Shown here piece by piece: positions 53,018 through 61,445 of a stretch of DNA of 64,000 nt. The position numbers and the translations under genes were made by a program. The notes beneath the pieces are model-generated. The model did no database searches, was not told the DNA's origin, and worked only from the letters and a program-made list of their open reading frames with translations. The DNA lies in contig NZ_HG726020.1 in NCBI RefSeq assembly GCF_000499785.1, forward strand, positions 496,001 through 560,000. The letters are read 5' to 3'. The number at the start of each line of letters is the position of its first letter. The stretch's first letter is position 1. The DNA comes from Bacteroides neonati. GTDB taxonomy: Bacteria > Bacteroidota > Bacteroidia > Bacteroidales > Bacteroidaceae.

Positions 53018-53434
53018 TTAGTCAATTATATGTTCTAAACAGTTCTTGCAAATACCTTTATAATAATAATGCATTTCTGTTATTTCATTTCCTTCTGATT
53101 GAAACTCTTCGGTAACCTTCGTATCGAGCTTCGATTTCAGATCATAAATCTTACCACATTCTTTGCATAAGAAGTGGGCGTGTGCCGATGTATCGGCGTC
53201 AAAATTCGTGTTTCGCTCGTCAATAGTGAGCATGAGCGCGGCTCCTTGTTCGGCAAAAAGCCGTAGTGTGTTGTGAACGGTGGTCCTGGAGAGCGTAGGC
53301 ATTACGGGCGACAAAGCAGTATAGATTTCGTCGGCAGAGGGATGCGTACGATGCTCCACTAAGTAATCCATGATGGCCATGCGCTGCATGGACGGTTTAA
53401 TATTATAGGTAATTAATCGCTCGTATGACTCCAT
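53018..53434 (-). CDS. Fur-family repressor, PerR-like
   Basis: 138 residues. The winged-helix DNA-binding domain is at about 1-80 ('SMQRMAIMDYLVEHRTHPSA', 'LSRTTVHNTLRLF'). The structural zinc is bound by 'CKECG' and 'CKNCL'. The metal-sensing His/Asp residues ('NFDADTSAHAHFLC') are in place. The neighbour is a peroxide-detoxifying rubrerythrin and the promoter carries a TTGTAATGATTACAA palindrome, so a PerR (peroxide) role is more likely than a Fur (iron) role. Confidence 0.9.
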   Translation of the reverse strand: MESYERLITYNIKPSMQRMAIMDYLVEHRTHPSADEIYTALSPVMPTLSRTTVHNTLRLFAEQGAALMLTIDERNTNFDADTSAHAHFLCKECGKIYDLKSKLDTKVTEEFQSEGNEITEMHYYYKGICKNCLEHIID

Positions 53435-53453
53435 TTATTTACTTTATCCAATA

Positions 53454-53513
53454 TTGTAATGATTACAACTTTATTTCGAGTGCAAAGATATAGGTTTCTT
53501 TGATAGTAGCAAA
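53454..53513 (-). promoter_or_regulatory. Promoter and PerR-box of the perR-rubrerythrin operon
   Basis: On the minus strand TTTG (53510-53513) and TATCTTTG (53483-53490) stand 19 nt apart, an ideal Bacteroides promoter. A perfect 15-bp palindrome, TTGTAATGATTACAA (53454-53468, 7-1-7 form of Per/Fur boxes), begins about 15 nt downstream of the -7 box, at and just past the expected start of transcription. Repressor there would block the polymerase and give autoregulation. Confidence 0.8.
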
Positions 53514-53530
53514 TTATTTGCAGAAATAAT

Positions 53531-53582
53531 TGAAAAAAAAAGTCATCTCATCAAATCTATGCAGACGTTGATGAGATGACTT
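53531..53582 (-). terminator. Intrinsic terminator of the M3 peptidase gene
   Basis: AAGTCATCTCATCAA (53540-53554) and its complement (53568-53582) form a perfect 15-bp stem. On the minus strand it is followed by nine T (about 53531-53540). Confidence 0.9.
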
Positions 53583-53622
53583 CTTTCGATAAATGAGCTA
53601 CTTAGCTGTACGAAGAAAATAC

Positions 53623-55734
53623 TTAGTTCAGCCCTCGGTTCTTAAGCAGTGGTTCAATACCGGGCTTTTTGCCGCGGAAGTTGGTGTACATATCCATGGC
53701 ATCGTTGATACCTCCGGGGGTAAGTATGTGCTTACGGAACTTGCCGGCTACCTCTTTATTGAAGATATTGCCGGTTTCTTGGTAGGCATTGTAGGCGTCG
53801 CTATCGAGTACCTCGGCCCAGATGTAACTGTAATAGCCGGCTGTGTATCCGCCACCCATGGTATGGTTGAAATAGGTAGTGCGGTAACGGGCGGGAATCT
53901 GCTTCAAGAGTCCGCGCTTGCCCAGTACATCGGCTTCGAAAGCTACCACATCCATATCGGCAGGAATCTCTTTGAGTACATGGACATCCATGTCGAGCAG
54001 CGATGCGGCAAGGTATTCGGTCGTAGCAAAGCCTTGTCCGTACTTGCCGCTCTTATCGAGCTTTTCGATGAGCGATTTGGGCATTACCTTGCCTGTTTTA
54101 TAATGTTTGGCATATACCTTTAGCACTTCGGGTTCGAACACCCAGTGCTCCATTACTTGCGAGGGCAGTTCGACAAAGTCGCGCGGAACGCCCGATATGC
54201 CATAGTAATGAACATCTTTAAAGAGGTTGTGCAGGGCATGGCCAAATTCGTGGAACATGGTGCTCGCCTCGTCGGCACTCAGCAGGGCAGCCTGTCCGGC
54301 AGCAGGTTTGGTGAAGTTGCAAACGATGGTCACCACCGGTGCCACACGTGCGCCGTCCTGATAGGTTTGCGAGCGGTACGTACCACACCAAGCTCCACCA
54401 CGCTTGCTGGCACGGGGGAAGTAGTCGAGATACAACACGCCCAAGTGGGTGCCGTCGCTGTCTTTGCACTCAAATGCTTCGGCTTCTTCGTAAGGCAACG
54501 GAATGTTCTTGAGTGGTGTAAAGGTGATGCCGTAGAGTTTGTTGGCTACGTAGAACATACCTTCGCGCACATTATTCAGTTCGAGATAAGGACGCACTTC
54601 GTTCTCGTCGAGGTTAAACTTGGCTTTCTTGGCCTTCTCGAAATAGTAACGCCAATCCCAGCCTTCGGGTTCAAAGCTGCCGCCTTCTTTCTTGATCTCG
54701 GCACGGATATCGGCCAGCTCTTCATTGGTTTTGTTGAGTGCCGGTGTCCAGATTTGGTCTAAGAGTTCATATACATTCTCGCTTTTTTTCGACATGCGGT
54801 CTTCGAGCACGAACGAGGCATAATCGGGATAACCCATCAGGCGGGCTTTCTCCAGACGACAGTTAATGAGTTTCTTCACCACCTCTTTATTATCCTGCTC
54901 GTTGCCGTTGTTGCAACGGTTGATGTAGGCATTGTATATCTGGCGGCGCAACTCGCGGTTATCGGCATATTGCAAGAAAGGCATCACGCTGGGGTTTTGA
55001 AGGGTGAACACCCACTTACCCTCTTTGCCTGCTGCTTTGGCTACCTCGGCAGCCGACGCAATGAGGCTTTCGGGCAAACCGGCAAGGTCTTTCTTCTGAT
55101 CGATCACCAGTTGGTAGGCATTGGTTTCCTTGAGCATATTCTGCCCGAAGGTGAGCTGCAACATAGATATTTCGGTGTTGAGCTGGCGCAAACGTGCCTG
55201 TCCGGCTTCATCCAGATTGGCTCCTCCGCGAACGAAGTCTTTATAAGTCTCCTCCAGCAGTTTCGTCTGTTCCGGATTCAGATTGAACACGTTACGGCGG
55301 TCATATACTTGTTTGACACGGGCAAACAAGGCTGCATTCAAGCTGATATCGTCGCCGTGGGTCGACAGCAAGGGAGAGAGCTCTTTACTCAACGCCTGCA
55401 TCTGCTCGTTGGTGTTGGCACTATTGAGGCCGTAGAACACCGAGCTTACCTTCCGCAAAAGTGTTCCGCTCTGATCGAGCGCCACAATGGTGTTTTCAAA
55501 ATCGGGCATCGAACGCTGTTTCACCAACGCCTCAATATCCGCCTTCTGCTCTTGCATACCGAGCAGAAATGCTTCTTTGTAATGCTCTGCCTTGATCTGA
55601 TCGAACGGCGGAACATTGAAAGGTGTGGAGTACGTTGTCAGAAAAGGGTTTCCTGTCGTCGAGCCTGCATTTTGTCCGTAAGCGGAGGCAGACACCGCTA
55701 AGGTGAACCCGGCAACCATAAGCATCTTCTTCAT
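53623..55734 (-). CDS. dcp: M3-family peptidyl-dipeptidase (Dcp-like)
   Basis: 703 residues with a signal peptide (1-20). It is a zinc metallopeptidase of the M3 family that removes dipeptides from the C-terminus of peptides. The zinc motif is 'HEFGHALH', with the third ligand Glu in the following helix ('LPSQVMEHWV'). 'YFPRASKRGGAWCGTYRSQ' and 'GGGYTAGYYSYIWAEVLD' are family blocks. With the two S46 enzymes, which work from the N-terminus, it forms a periplasmic set for peptide breakdown. Confidence 0.94.
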   Translation of the reverse strand: MKKMLMVAGFTLAVSASAYGQNAGSTTGNPFLTTYSTPFNVPPFDQIKAEHYKEAFLLGMQEQKADIEALVKQRSMPDFENTIVALDQSGTLLRKVSSVFYGLNSANTNEQMQALSKELSPLLSTHGDDISLNAALFARVKQVYDRRNVFNLNPEQTKLLEETYKDFVRGGANLDEAGQARLRQLNTEISMLQLTFGQNMLKETNAYQLVIDQKKDLAGLPESLIASAAEVAKAAGKEGKWVFTLQNPSVMPFLQYADNRELRRQIYNAYINRCNNGNEQDNKEVVKKLINCRLEKARLMGYPDYASFVLEDRMSKKSENVYELLDQIWTPALNKTNEELADIRAEIKKEGGSFEPEGWDWRYYFEKAKKAKFNLDENEVRPYLELNNVREGMFYVANKLYGITFTPLKNIPLPYEEAEAFECKDSDGTHLGVLYLDYFPRASKRGGAWCGTYRSQTYQDGARVAPVVTIVCNFTKPAAGQAALLSADEASTMFHEFGHALHNLFKDVHYYGISGVPRDFVELPSQVMEHWVFEPEVLKVYAKHYKTGKVMPKSLIEKLDKSGKYGQGFATTEYLAASLLDMDVHVLKEIPADMDVVAFEADVLGKRGLLKQIPARYRTTYFNHTMGGGYTAGYYSYIWAEVLDSDAYNAYQETGNIFNKEVAGKFRKHILTPGGINDAMDMYTNFRGKKPGIEPLLKNRGLN

Positions 55735-55775
55735 GTTTCTTGTCTATTTAATGGATCATTATTGAATATTCAGGG

Positions 55776-55783
55776 CAAAAATA
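55776..55783 (-). promoter_or_regulatory. -7 box of the M3 peptidase gene
   Basis: TATTTTTG on the minus strand, 41 bp before the ATG at 55734, matches TAnnTTTG. Confidence 0.5.
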
Positions 55784-55839
55784 GTATAAAAAAAACGATT
55801 TGCCGACATTTCGTTCATTTTCGATGACTTTAATCGTTT

Positions 55840-55879
55840 GCGCCCAACTGTTTTATCGATTGAATAAACAATTGGGCGC
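55840..55879 (-). terminator. Hairpin after GH20, end of the second PUL
   Basis: GCGCCCAA (from 55840) pairs with TTGGGCGC (to 55879), with the stem extended through A/T pairs. It lies 22 bp beyond the GH20 stop. The T-run is weak. Confidence 0.6.
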
Positions 55880-55901
55880 TACACGGAATATCGTCTGTTT
55901 G

Positions 55902-57497
55902 CTATAACTTACCGATCTCTATACCCGCCTTTTTCCAGCGATCTAATATGGGCGACAAGCATTTCAGAAAACGATCATAGTTCTTGTTTTCGTTGACCGT
56001 CCACCCACATTCTGCATAGGCAGCCAAACGGGGATATACTTTCGTATTCATATTCTCAGCGGTGGGAACAAACTCGCTCCACATCTGGCACCCTAAGCCC
56101 AGCACTTTGCCTTGCAGTTCGGCAGGCAATTCTTTAGGTATCGGATTGAATGCATAAGCTTTCGATAAGGTAATCGAAGCATAATCCAAATAAGTAGAAG
56201 AATGGTATGAGTTTACAACTTCATACCCACTCTTAATGGTAGAGGTTATCAGTCCGGGAGCTCCCTGCCAAAACTGTACGATGGTATTTTTAGAGAGTTT
56301 CTGCTTCATCTCTCCTTCGTCCTTGTTTTGATAGTCGTGCAAGCGGTCGCCGGTAATTTCATTCCAGCCCATCATCCGCTTACCTTTTGTGGCTAAGAGA
56401 TTAGATATGTTGTTGGTAAAAAAGACTTGAAGTTCGGCAGGACTTTTCAAGTTGTGTTTTGCCATGTATGCCTTCACCTCGGGCGATTCGTTCCAATGGT
56501 TGGGTCTTACTTCATCTCCTCCGATATGAATAATGGGAGCGGGAAACAGCGCGATCACTTCGTCTATAACCTCCTCAAAGAAACGAAGAACTTTGGGATC
56601 GGTCACATTAAAGATGTCGTACTGAACACCAAATTTGCAGGGTACCTTAATCTGTTTATTGGTCACTCCAAGCCACGGATAGGCGGCAATGGCTGCACTG
56701 GCATGTCCGGGCATCTCTATTTCGGGTATCACCTGAATATGACGCCGAGTGGCATAAGCAATTATTTCCTTAATATCTTTTTGAGTGTAATAGCCCGAAT
56801 GAGGCAGACCATCGTATTCATTGCTACCGAAGTGCTTAATCTCCGTCGAGTCTCTATATCCGCCAATTTCTGTCAGACGCGGGTATTTCTTTATTTCGAT
56901 TCTCCATCCCTGATCGTCGGTCAAATGCCAGTGAAACACATTCATTTTCAACAATGCCATTTGATCTAAAACTCTTTTTACCTCTTGTTTTCCTTTGAAA
57001 TGGCGTCCTTCGTCGAGCATGAAAGCTCTCCAGCTAAAAGCCGGATAATCGGTGATTGTTCCTTGCTGTACGGTAAGTGTATTTTCGCAACGGATGATGA
57101 TCTGTCGTAGTGTTTGAATGCCGTTGAATATCCCGTTGGCAGATGCTGCAGTCAGTTTGATTCCATCGGCAGATACATCCAATGTATATCCGTTTTCTTT
57201 CAACCCCGTCTGCTGAGGATCGAGATTCAACAGAATATCTCCTTTTTCCTTGGAAGAAAGCAGTTTGACTTTTACGCCAAACTCATCCGACAAATACTCT
57301 TTCAAGAAACCCACCTCACTTCGCAATTGTTTGGGATAAGTCACTTTAACACTCTTTCCCAAGGTCAGTGTTCCTGTTTTATAAACGACCGATTGCGGAT
57401 AAGGAACGATTGAATACCCCTCCATTGAAACAGCTTTGAGAGAAAAAAAGGCCAGTAACAGGCAAATACCGATTACTCTTGCGTAGTTTTGATGCAT
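55902..57497 (-). CDS. Beta-N-acetylhexosaminidase, GH20
   Basis: 531 residues. A signal peptide covers about 1-25, then a GH20b-like N-terminal domain (about 28-148), then the GH20 barrel. The catalytic pair is Asp328-Glu329 in 'HIGGDEVRPNHW'. Other blocks are 'HWHLTDDQGWRIEIKKYPRL', 'PEIEMPGHASAAI', and 'GWNEI' and 'QMWSEFV' near the end. It removes terminal beta-linked GlcNAc or GalNAc by substrate-assisted catalysis. It follows the sulfatase by 66 bp and is the last gene of this PUL, so desulfated GlcNAc/GalNAc ends are its probable substrate. Confidence 0.96.
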   Translation of the reverse strand: MHQNYARVIGICLLLAFFSLKAVSMEGYSIVPYPQSVVYKTGTLTLGKSVKVTYPKQLRSEVGFLKEYLSDEFGVKVKLLSSKEKGDILLNLDPQQTGLKENGYTLDVSADGIKLTAASANGIFNGIQTLRQIIIRCENTLTVQQGTITDYPAFSWRAFMLDEGRHFKGKQEVKRVLDQMALLKMNVFHWHLTDDQGWRIEIKKYPRLTEIGGYRDSTEIKHFGSNEYDGLPHSGYYTQKDIKEIIAYATRRHIQVIPEIEMPGHASAAIAAYPWLGVTNKQIKVPCKFGVQYDIFNVTDPKVLRFFEEVIDEVIALFPAPIIHIGGDEVRPNHWNESPEVKAYMAKHNLKSPAELQVFFTNNISNLLATKGKRMMGWNEITGDRLHDYQNKDEGEMKQKLSKNTIVQFWQGAPGLITSTIKSGYEVVNSYHSSTYLDYASITLSKAYAFNPIPKELPAELQGKVLGLGCQMWSEFVPTAENMNTKVYPRLAAYAECGWTVNENKNYDRFLKCLSPILDRWKKAGIEIGKL

Positions 57498-57563
57498 AAT
57501 GAATATAGTTTGATATGTAAATTGTATATACTAAGTCGGTGAAATCAGCCACTTTCAGATTTA

Positions 57564-59123
57564 TTATGGGTTTATCTGTTTGTAATATTGAATACGTTTG
57601 CCCCAAGGCCTGTATTCGAAAGGAAAAACAGATTGTTGTTTAGCCCACAGGTTCCACTTCTTCTCCAAAGCTTTGACTTTACGGGGGTATTGAGCCGAAA
57701 GATCGTTTGTTTCGAACGGATCGGTCAGTAGGTTTATCAGTTCCCAAGGTTGCTTACCATTATTGCGAACAAGTTTCCAGCCGTTCGAGATGATAGCACA
57801 CGAGGTTTGATGTTCAAAATACAACTCACGAGACGCTATTTTCCCACCATTCAACAACGGAAATATACTTTTCCCATCGGGAAAAGACACGTTATGCCCC
57901 CGGAATTGTTGCGGATAAGCTACCGAAGCCAATTCGAGACAAGTAACTGGAATATCAATAATATGGGTCAGGTCATGGCATATTTCACCTTTACGAAGGT
58001 TGAAGCGGTCCCCACCCGATGCTACGATCAATGGAGCACTGGTTCCTCCCTGAAAGCACCATTGCTTATAGCTCCGGTAAGGAGTGTTGCTTAGATCGGC
58101 AGCTAACTGGGTGGTTAAATCTCCTTCGTTGGTAGCTCCGTTGTCGCTTAAAAATAAAAAGAGAGTATTGTCAAGCATTCCCTTCTCTTTGATTGCCTGT
58201 ATTATTTCGCCGATGCCATCGTCCATGACTTCGATCATAGCTGCAAAGGTAGCCATCTCTGTGACCCAACGTTCTTGTTGTTCAGGAGTTAAATCGACCC
58301 ACGACGGTCGCTTTCCGCCAAACTCCTTTTGGTAAACCGGAAGCGTGTGCCCACTCTCTATAAGCCCCGCTTCTTGCAAATGCTTAAAGCGCTGCTCGCG
58401 CAACCGGTCGTAGCCCACACGGTATCGCTCCTTGCACGCATCAACTCTTTCCTTAGGAGCTTGCAAGGGTCTATGCGGAGCATAATGTGCTACATACATA
58501 AACATCGGAGTGCTTGCCTGATGGGCATGAATGAAACTCACAGCCGAGTCGGTGATTGCTGTTGTATAATAATAGTCATCGGGGAGATTGGTGATCGGTG
58601 TTGTGCTCGAGTAAAGAGGCTTAGGCGTATAATAACTACCACCTCCGCTCAGGCAACCGTAGTATTTATCGAACCCGCGTTCGGTAGGATAACTCCCGTT
58701 GGGTTTAGAAAAAGCATCATCGAGGGTTACATGCCACTTGCCACTCATGTATGTATGGTAGCCATTAGCTTTCAAGACTTCAGCAACAGTGGGATAATTA
58801 CCCGACAGCTCGCCACGGTATCCGGGACGATGTTCATCAACGGCCGTCATCCAACCCATCCCTACTCCGTGTTGATATCTTCCGGTGAGTAACGATGCCC
58901 GGCTGGGACAGCTACGTCCCGCATTCTTGAACTGACTGAATCTCAATCCGTTTTCTGCCAGATAGTCAATATGGGGTGTACGCACCTCTCCTCCATAGCA
59001 TCCTAAATCAGAGAAGCCCATGTCATCACACATAATCAATACAATATGAGGAGGTTGAGTTGCCCATACTGCTTGTAGCGAAGAGGCCCACAGCACTGAT
59101 ACCAATAGGTGTTTCTTTTTCAT
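57564..59123 (-). CDS. Arylsulfatase, Ser-type (type I sulfatase)
   Basis: 519-residue exported sulfatase. It has a signal peptide (1-21), 'IVLIMCDDMGFSDLGCYGGE' with metal-binding Asp33/Asp34, and formylglycine site 'SCPSR' (71-75), with Ser71 at the modified position and the following 'ASLLTGRYQHG'. 'FLSDNGATNEGD' supplies further metal ligands. It shares only family-level similarity with the sulfatase at 1748-3289, so a different S1 subfamily and target position are expected. Needs the anSME at 44409. It precedes GH20; a terminator hairpin separates it from susD3. Confidence 0.95.
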   Translation of the reverse strand: MKKKHLLVSVLWASSLQAVWATQPPHIVLIMCDDMGFSDLGCYGGEVRTPHIDYLAENGLRFSQFKNAGRSCPSRASLLTGRYQHGVGMGWMTAVDEHRPGYRGELSGNYPTVAEVLKANGYHTYMSGKWHVTLDDAFSKPNGSYPTERGFDKYYGCLSGGGSYYTPKPLYSSTTPITNLPDDYYYTTAITDSAVSFIHAHQASTPMFMYVAHYAPHRPLQAPKERVDACKERYRVGYDRLREQRFKHLQEAGLIESGHTLPVYQKEFGGKRPSWVDLTPEQQERWVTEMATFAAMIEVMDDGIGEIIQAIKEKGMLDNTLFLFLSDNGATNEGDLTTQLAADLSNTPYRSYKQWCFQGGTSAPLIVASGGDRFNLRKGEICHDLTHIIDIPVTCLELASVAYPQQFRGHNVSFPDGKSIFPLLNGGKIASRELYFEHQTSCAIISNGWKLVRNNGKQPWELINLLTDPFETNDLSAQYPRKVKALEKKWNLWAKQQSVFPFEYRPWGKRIQYYKQINP

Positions 59124-59291
59124 TTAATTAAAATAAGAGGTTATAAAGTTTCGTATTTCCTTTACGAATATATAATTGCAGACCGCTTCTTTACCAAATA
59201 GATCCACCTTCATCGACTACTATTGCCAGAACAATAGATTCAGATATAATGCCAAAAGTTACTTACATAACCGATTGTCGCACTATAAATA

Positions 59292-59299
59292 CAAAGATA
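59292..59299 (-). promoter_or_regulatory. -7-like box upstream of the sulfatase-GH20 unit
   Basis: TATCTTTG on the minus strand lies between the susD3 terminator and the sulfatase ATG at 59123. The leader would be about 165 nt. No -33 TTTG stands at the right spacing, so it is tentative. Confidence 0.35.
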
Positions 59300-59330
59300 A
59301 TATAAAAAAGTGGAATTATTTTCTTTGTTA

Positions 59331-59369
59331 CAAAAAATTAGAGGAATGCATATCGACAATGCATTCCTC
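59331..59369 (-). terminator. Intrinsic terminator after susD3
   Basis: GAGGAATGCAT (59341-59351) pairs perfectly with ATGCATTCCTC (59359-59369). On the minus strand it is followed by TAATTTTTTG. It divides SusC3/SusD3 from the sulfatase and GH20. The rest of the 297-bp gap holds no gene. Confidence 0.8.
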
Positions 59370-59420
59370 CATCTTTCACAAGAAGTGATAATAAAATTAT
59401 AAATTTCTTGCTATCAACTA

Positions 59421-61433
59421 TTATTCAATTGGCTGCGCACCAGTATCACCTTCTATCTTCCAACCCGGATTTTGATATACAATTGAGGTTGAAAAATCAT
59501 TTTTATCCGAAGCCGTTTGACGAAACACAGCCATACCAATAGGATTCAGATAATGTGCCGGAGCGAATAGAAAACCTTTCTGCGCAGCAATCATATTATT
59601 CTTTGTAATTTTTTCATAAGGAACAATATATTTGCTCAATTCGGACGATGACATATTCCCATCAATCGGGTCAACCTTACATAAATCCCTTAACTGCGCC
59701 TCATAGCCACTACCCCAATATAACATCCCTTCAACGCGATAGGGTTTGGTTTTAAACTGATCGCAAGCACGCCACCTTTTCAAATCATCCCAACGAAAAG
59801 CTTCTGCACACAACTCGTTACGCCGTTCTCTACGAATATTATACAAGGTGGGGCTTATCAAAACGCCATGTGAATAGGCTCCAAAATCTCCCTTAGCCTC
59901 TTCCGCCATAAGGGTGGCTGCAACAGTTTTAGTAAAATCCTCATCAACCTTAGCACGACGCCTCAATGCCTTCCAATATTTCCCCGCTGTCCCATCTATA
60001 TTTCCACTTCTCTCATAAGATGCTTCCATGTAGATAAGCAATGCTTCAGCAGCACGGAAAACAATACCACCCGAGGTACCAGCATCATGATCGTTAGCCA
60101 TATGGCTATCATAGTGTTTGCCTTTCTTAATGATAAAACCAGTAGTAGCCAGACTACCTTTATCACCATAAATATAGCGAATAGTACAATGAGATGGGAT
60201 ACCGGTAGTGCTATAATAGTTAACATCACCCATATCAACAGTATTTGCGTCTCCAGGTTTTTTGGTAAAGATCATGATACGCGAGTCTCTATTTTTTAAT
60301 GTAGAATTAACTCCCAATTTTTCCCAATCAGGATCATATCCCGAAGCAGCAGCATAGACAGGGAGCCCATTACGCATTAAAAAAGAGTTGATCATACCGC
60401 GTGACCAACCGGATCCACCACCGTTACGAGTTAATTCCATTTGCAAGTTATTGACAGTCAACCCTTCTTTAAACTGTTTCCACATAAGAATTTCATCATA
60501 CCCTTCCATGTTTACATCACAAAACATTGTATAATAAGGATTGATTGATACCATTGCAGCACTCATTCCTTCGGGAGTATCAGTATTTTCTGCTAAACGA
60601 TCTACGATATAATCGCCTACTACCTTAGATGACTTCATCGCTTCATCTAAGAAATAATTAATTTCGTTATCTATATTAAAACCTGCTACGTCAGTTGCAT
60701 TTCCTTGCCAACCCGGTCCTCCTGGAACAAAAGCAGTACCCTTGTGGTATTTCTCCCAAGTAGCTTCAAACAGAGCAACACGAGCTCGAAGCAAATAAGC
60801 TACATTCTTACTGACACGATTCTTTCCTCCAGGTGCTTTTTCAAGTAATAATTCTATTGCCCTATCCAAATCTTCGAGGATAAACCGAGCTACTTTGTTA
60901 CGTGGTTGACGTTTACTGCTCTCAATTAATGTAGCCTCAATGTCTGGGAGTGCAGTTGTAACAATCGGTAAATCTCCTAAAGCGACTAACTTTTTATAGT
61001 AATTATATGCACGAATTACATACATTTCACCAATATAATGCTTCACATTGTCCTGATTTCCGGTTATTAATCCCGAATCAAATTTGGGCAATACATTATC
61101 AAAAAAATAGTTGCACGAACGAATTTTATCCCAAGTCCAATCACCTTCACCTGATGGAACTTTCTTTTGCCCAGGAATCCAAAATGAAGGATAATCACCA
61201 CTTACTTGATTATCGGTATCATTATCTTTAGCAAAAAGATTAAGACCATAGGCATTGTCAACCGTTTCAAACGGATAGGCATTAATCGTGTAGGCTGCCA
61301 AATCACTTTCTGCTGTAAAATATCTTTCGGGAATAACCTGATCCAACGGTTCTCTGTCAAGAAAATCATTACAGCCTGTTAGAGTCCCAAACAAGAAAGT
61401 TCCTATTGTAAAAATTTCTATGTATTTTTTCAT
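59421..61433 (-). CDS. SusD-like outer-membrane glycan-binding lipoprotein (SusD3)
   Basis: 670 residues, RagB/SusD family. It has a lipoprotein signal with Cys21 ('LFGTLTGCNDFLDREPLDQV'), the helical SusD core ('HYIGEMYVIRAYNYYKKLVA', 'LGDLPIV'), and the C-terminal block 'RRERRNELCAEAFRWDDLKR' with the end 'STSIVYQNPGWKIEGD'. It begins 12 bp after susC3. It is longer than SusD1 and SusD2 and of a different subgroup, so this PUL targets a different glycan or fragment. Confidence 0.95.
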   Translation of the reverse strand: MKKYIEIFTIGTFLFGTLTGCNDFLDREPLDQVIPERYFTAESDLAAYTINAYPFETVDNAYGLNLFAKDNDTDNQVSGDYPSFWIPGQKKVPSGEGDWTWDKIRSCNYFFDNVLPKFDSGLITGNQDNVKHYIGEMYVIRAYNYYKKLVALGDLPIVTTALPDIEATLIESSKRQPRNKVARFILEDLDRAIELLLEKAPGGKNRVSKNVAYLLRARVALFEATWEKYHKGTAFVPGGPGWQGNATDVAGFNIDNEINYFLDEAMKSSKVVGDYIVDRLAENTDTPEGMSAAMVSINPYYTMFCDVNMEGYDEILMWKQFKEGLTVNNLQMELTRNGGGSGWSRGMINSFLMRNGLPVYAAASGYDPDWEKLGVNSTLKNRDSRIMIFTKKPGDANTVDMGDVNYYSTTGIPSHCTIRYIYGDKGSLATTGFIIKKGKHYDSHMANDHDAGTSGGIVFRAAEALLIYMEASYERSGNIDGTAGKYWKALRRRAKVDEDFTKTVAATLMAEEAKGDFGAYSHGVLISPTLYNIRRERRNELCAEAFRWDDLKRWRACDQFKTKPYRVEGMLYWGSGYEAQLRDLCKVDPIDGNMSSSELSKYIVPYEKITKNNMIAAQKGFLFAPAHYLNPIGMAVFRQTASDKNDFSTSIVYQNPGWKIEGDTGAQPIE

Positions 61434-61445
61434 AATATTCTAAAA

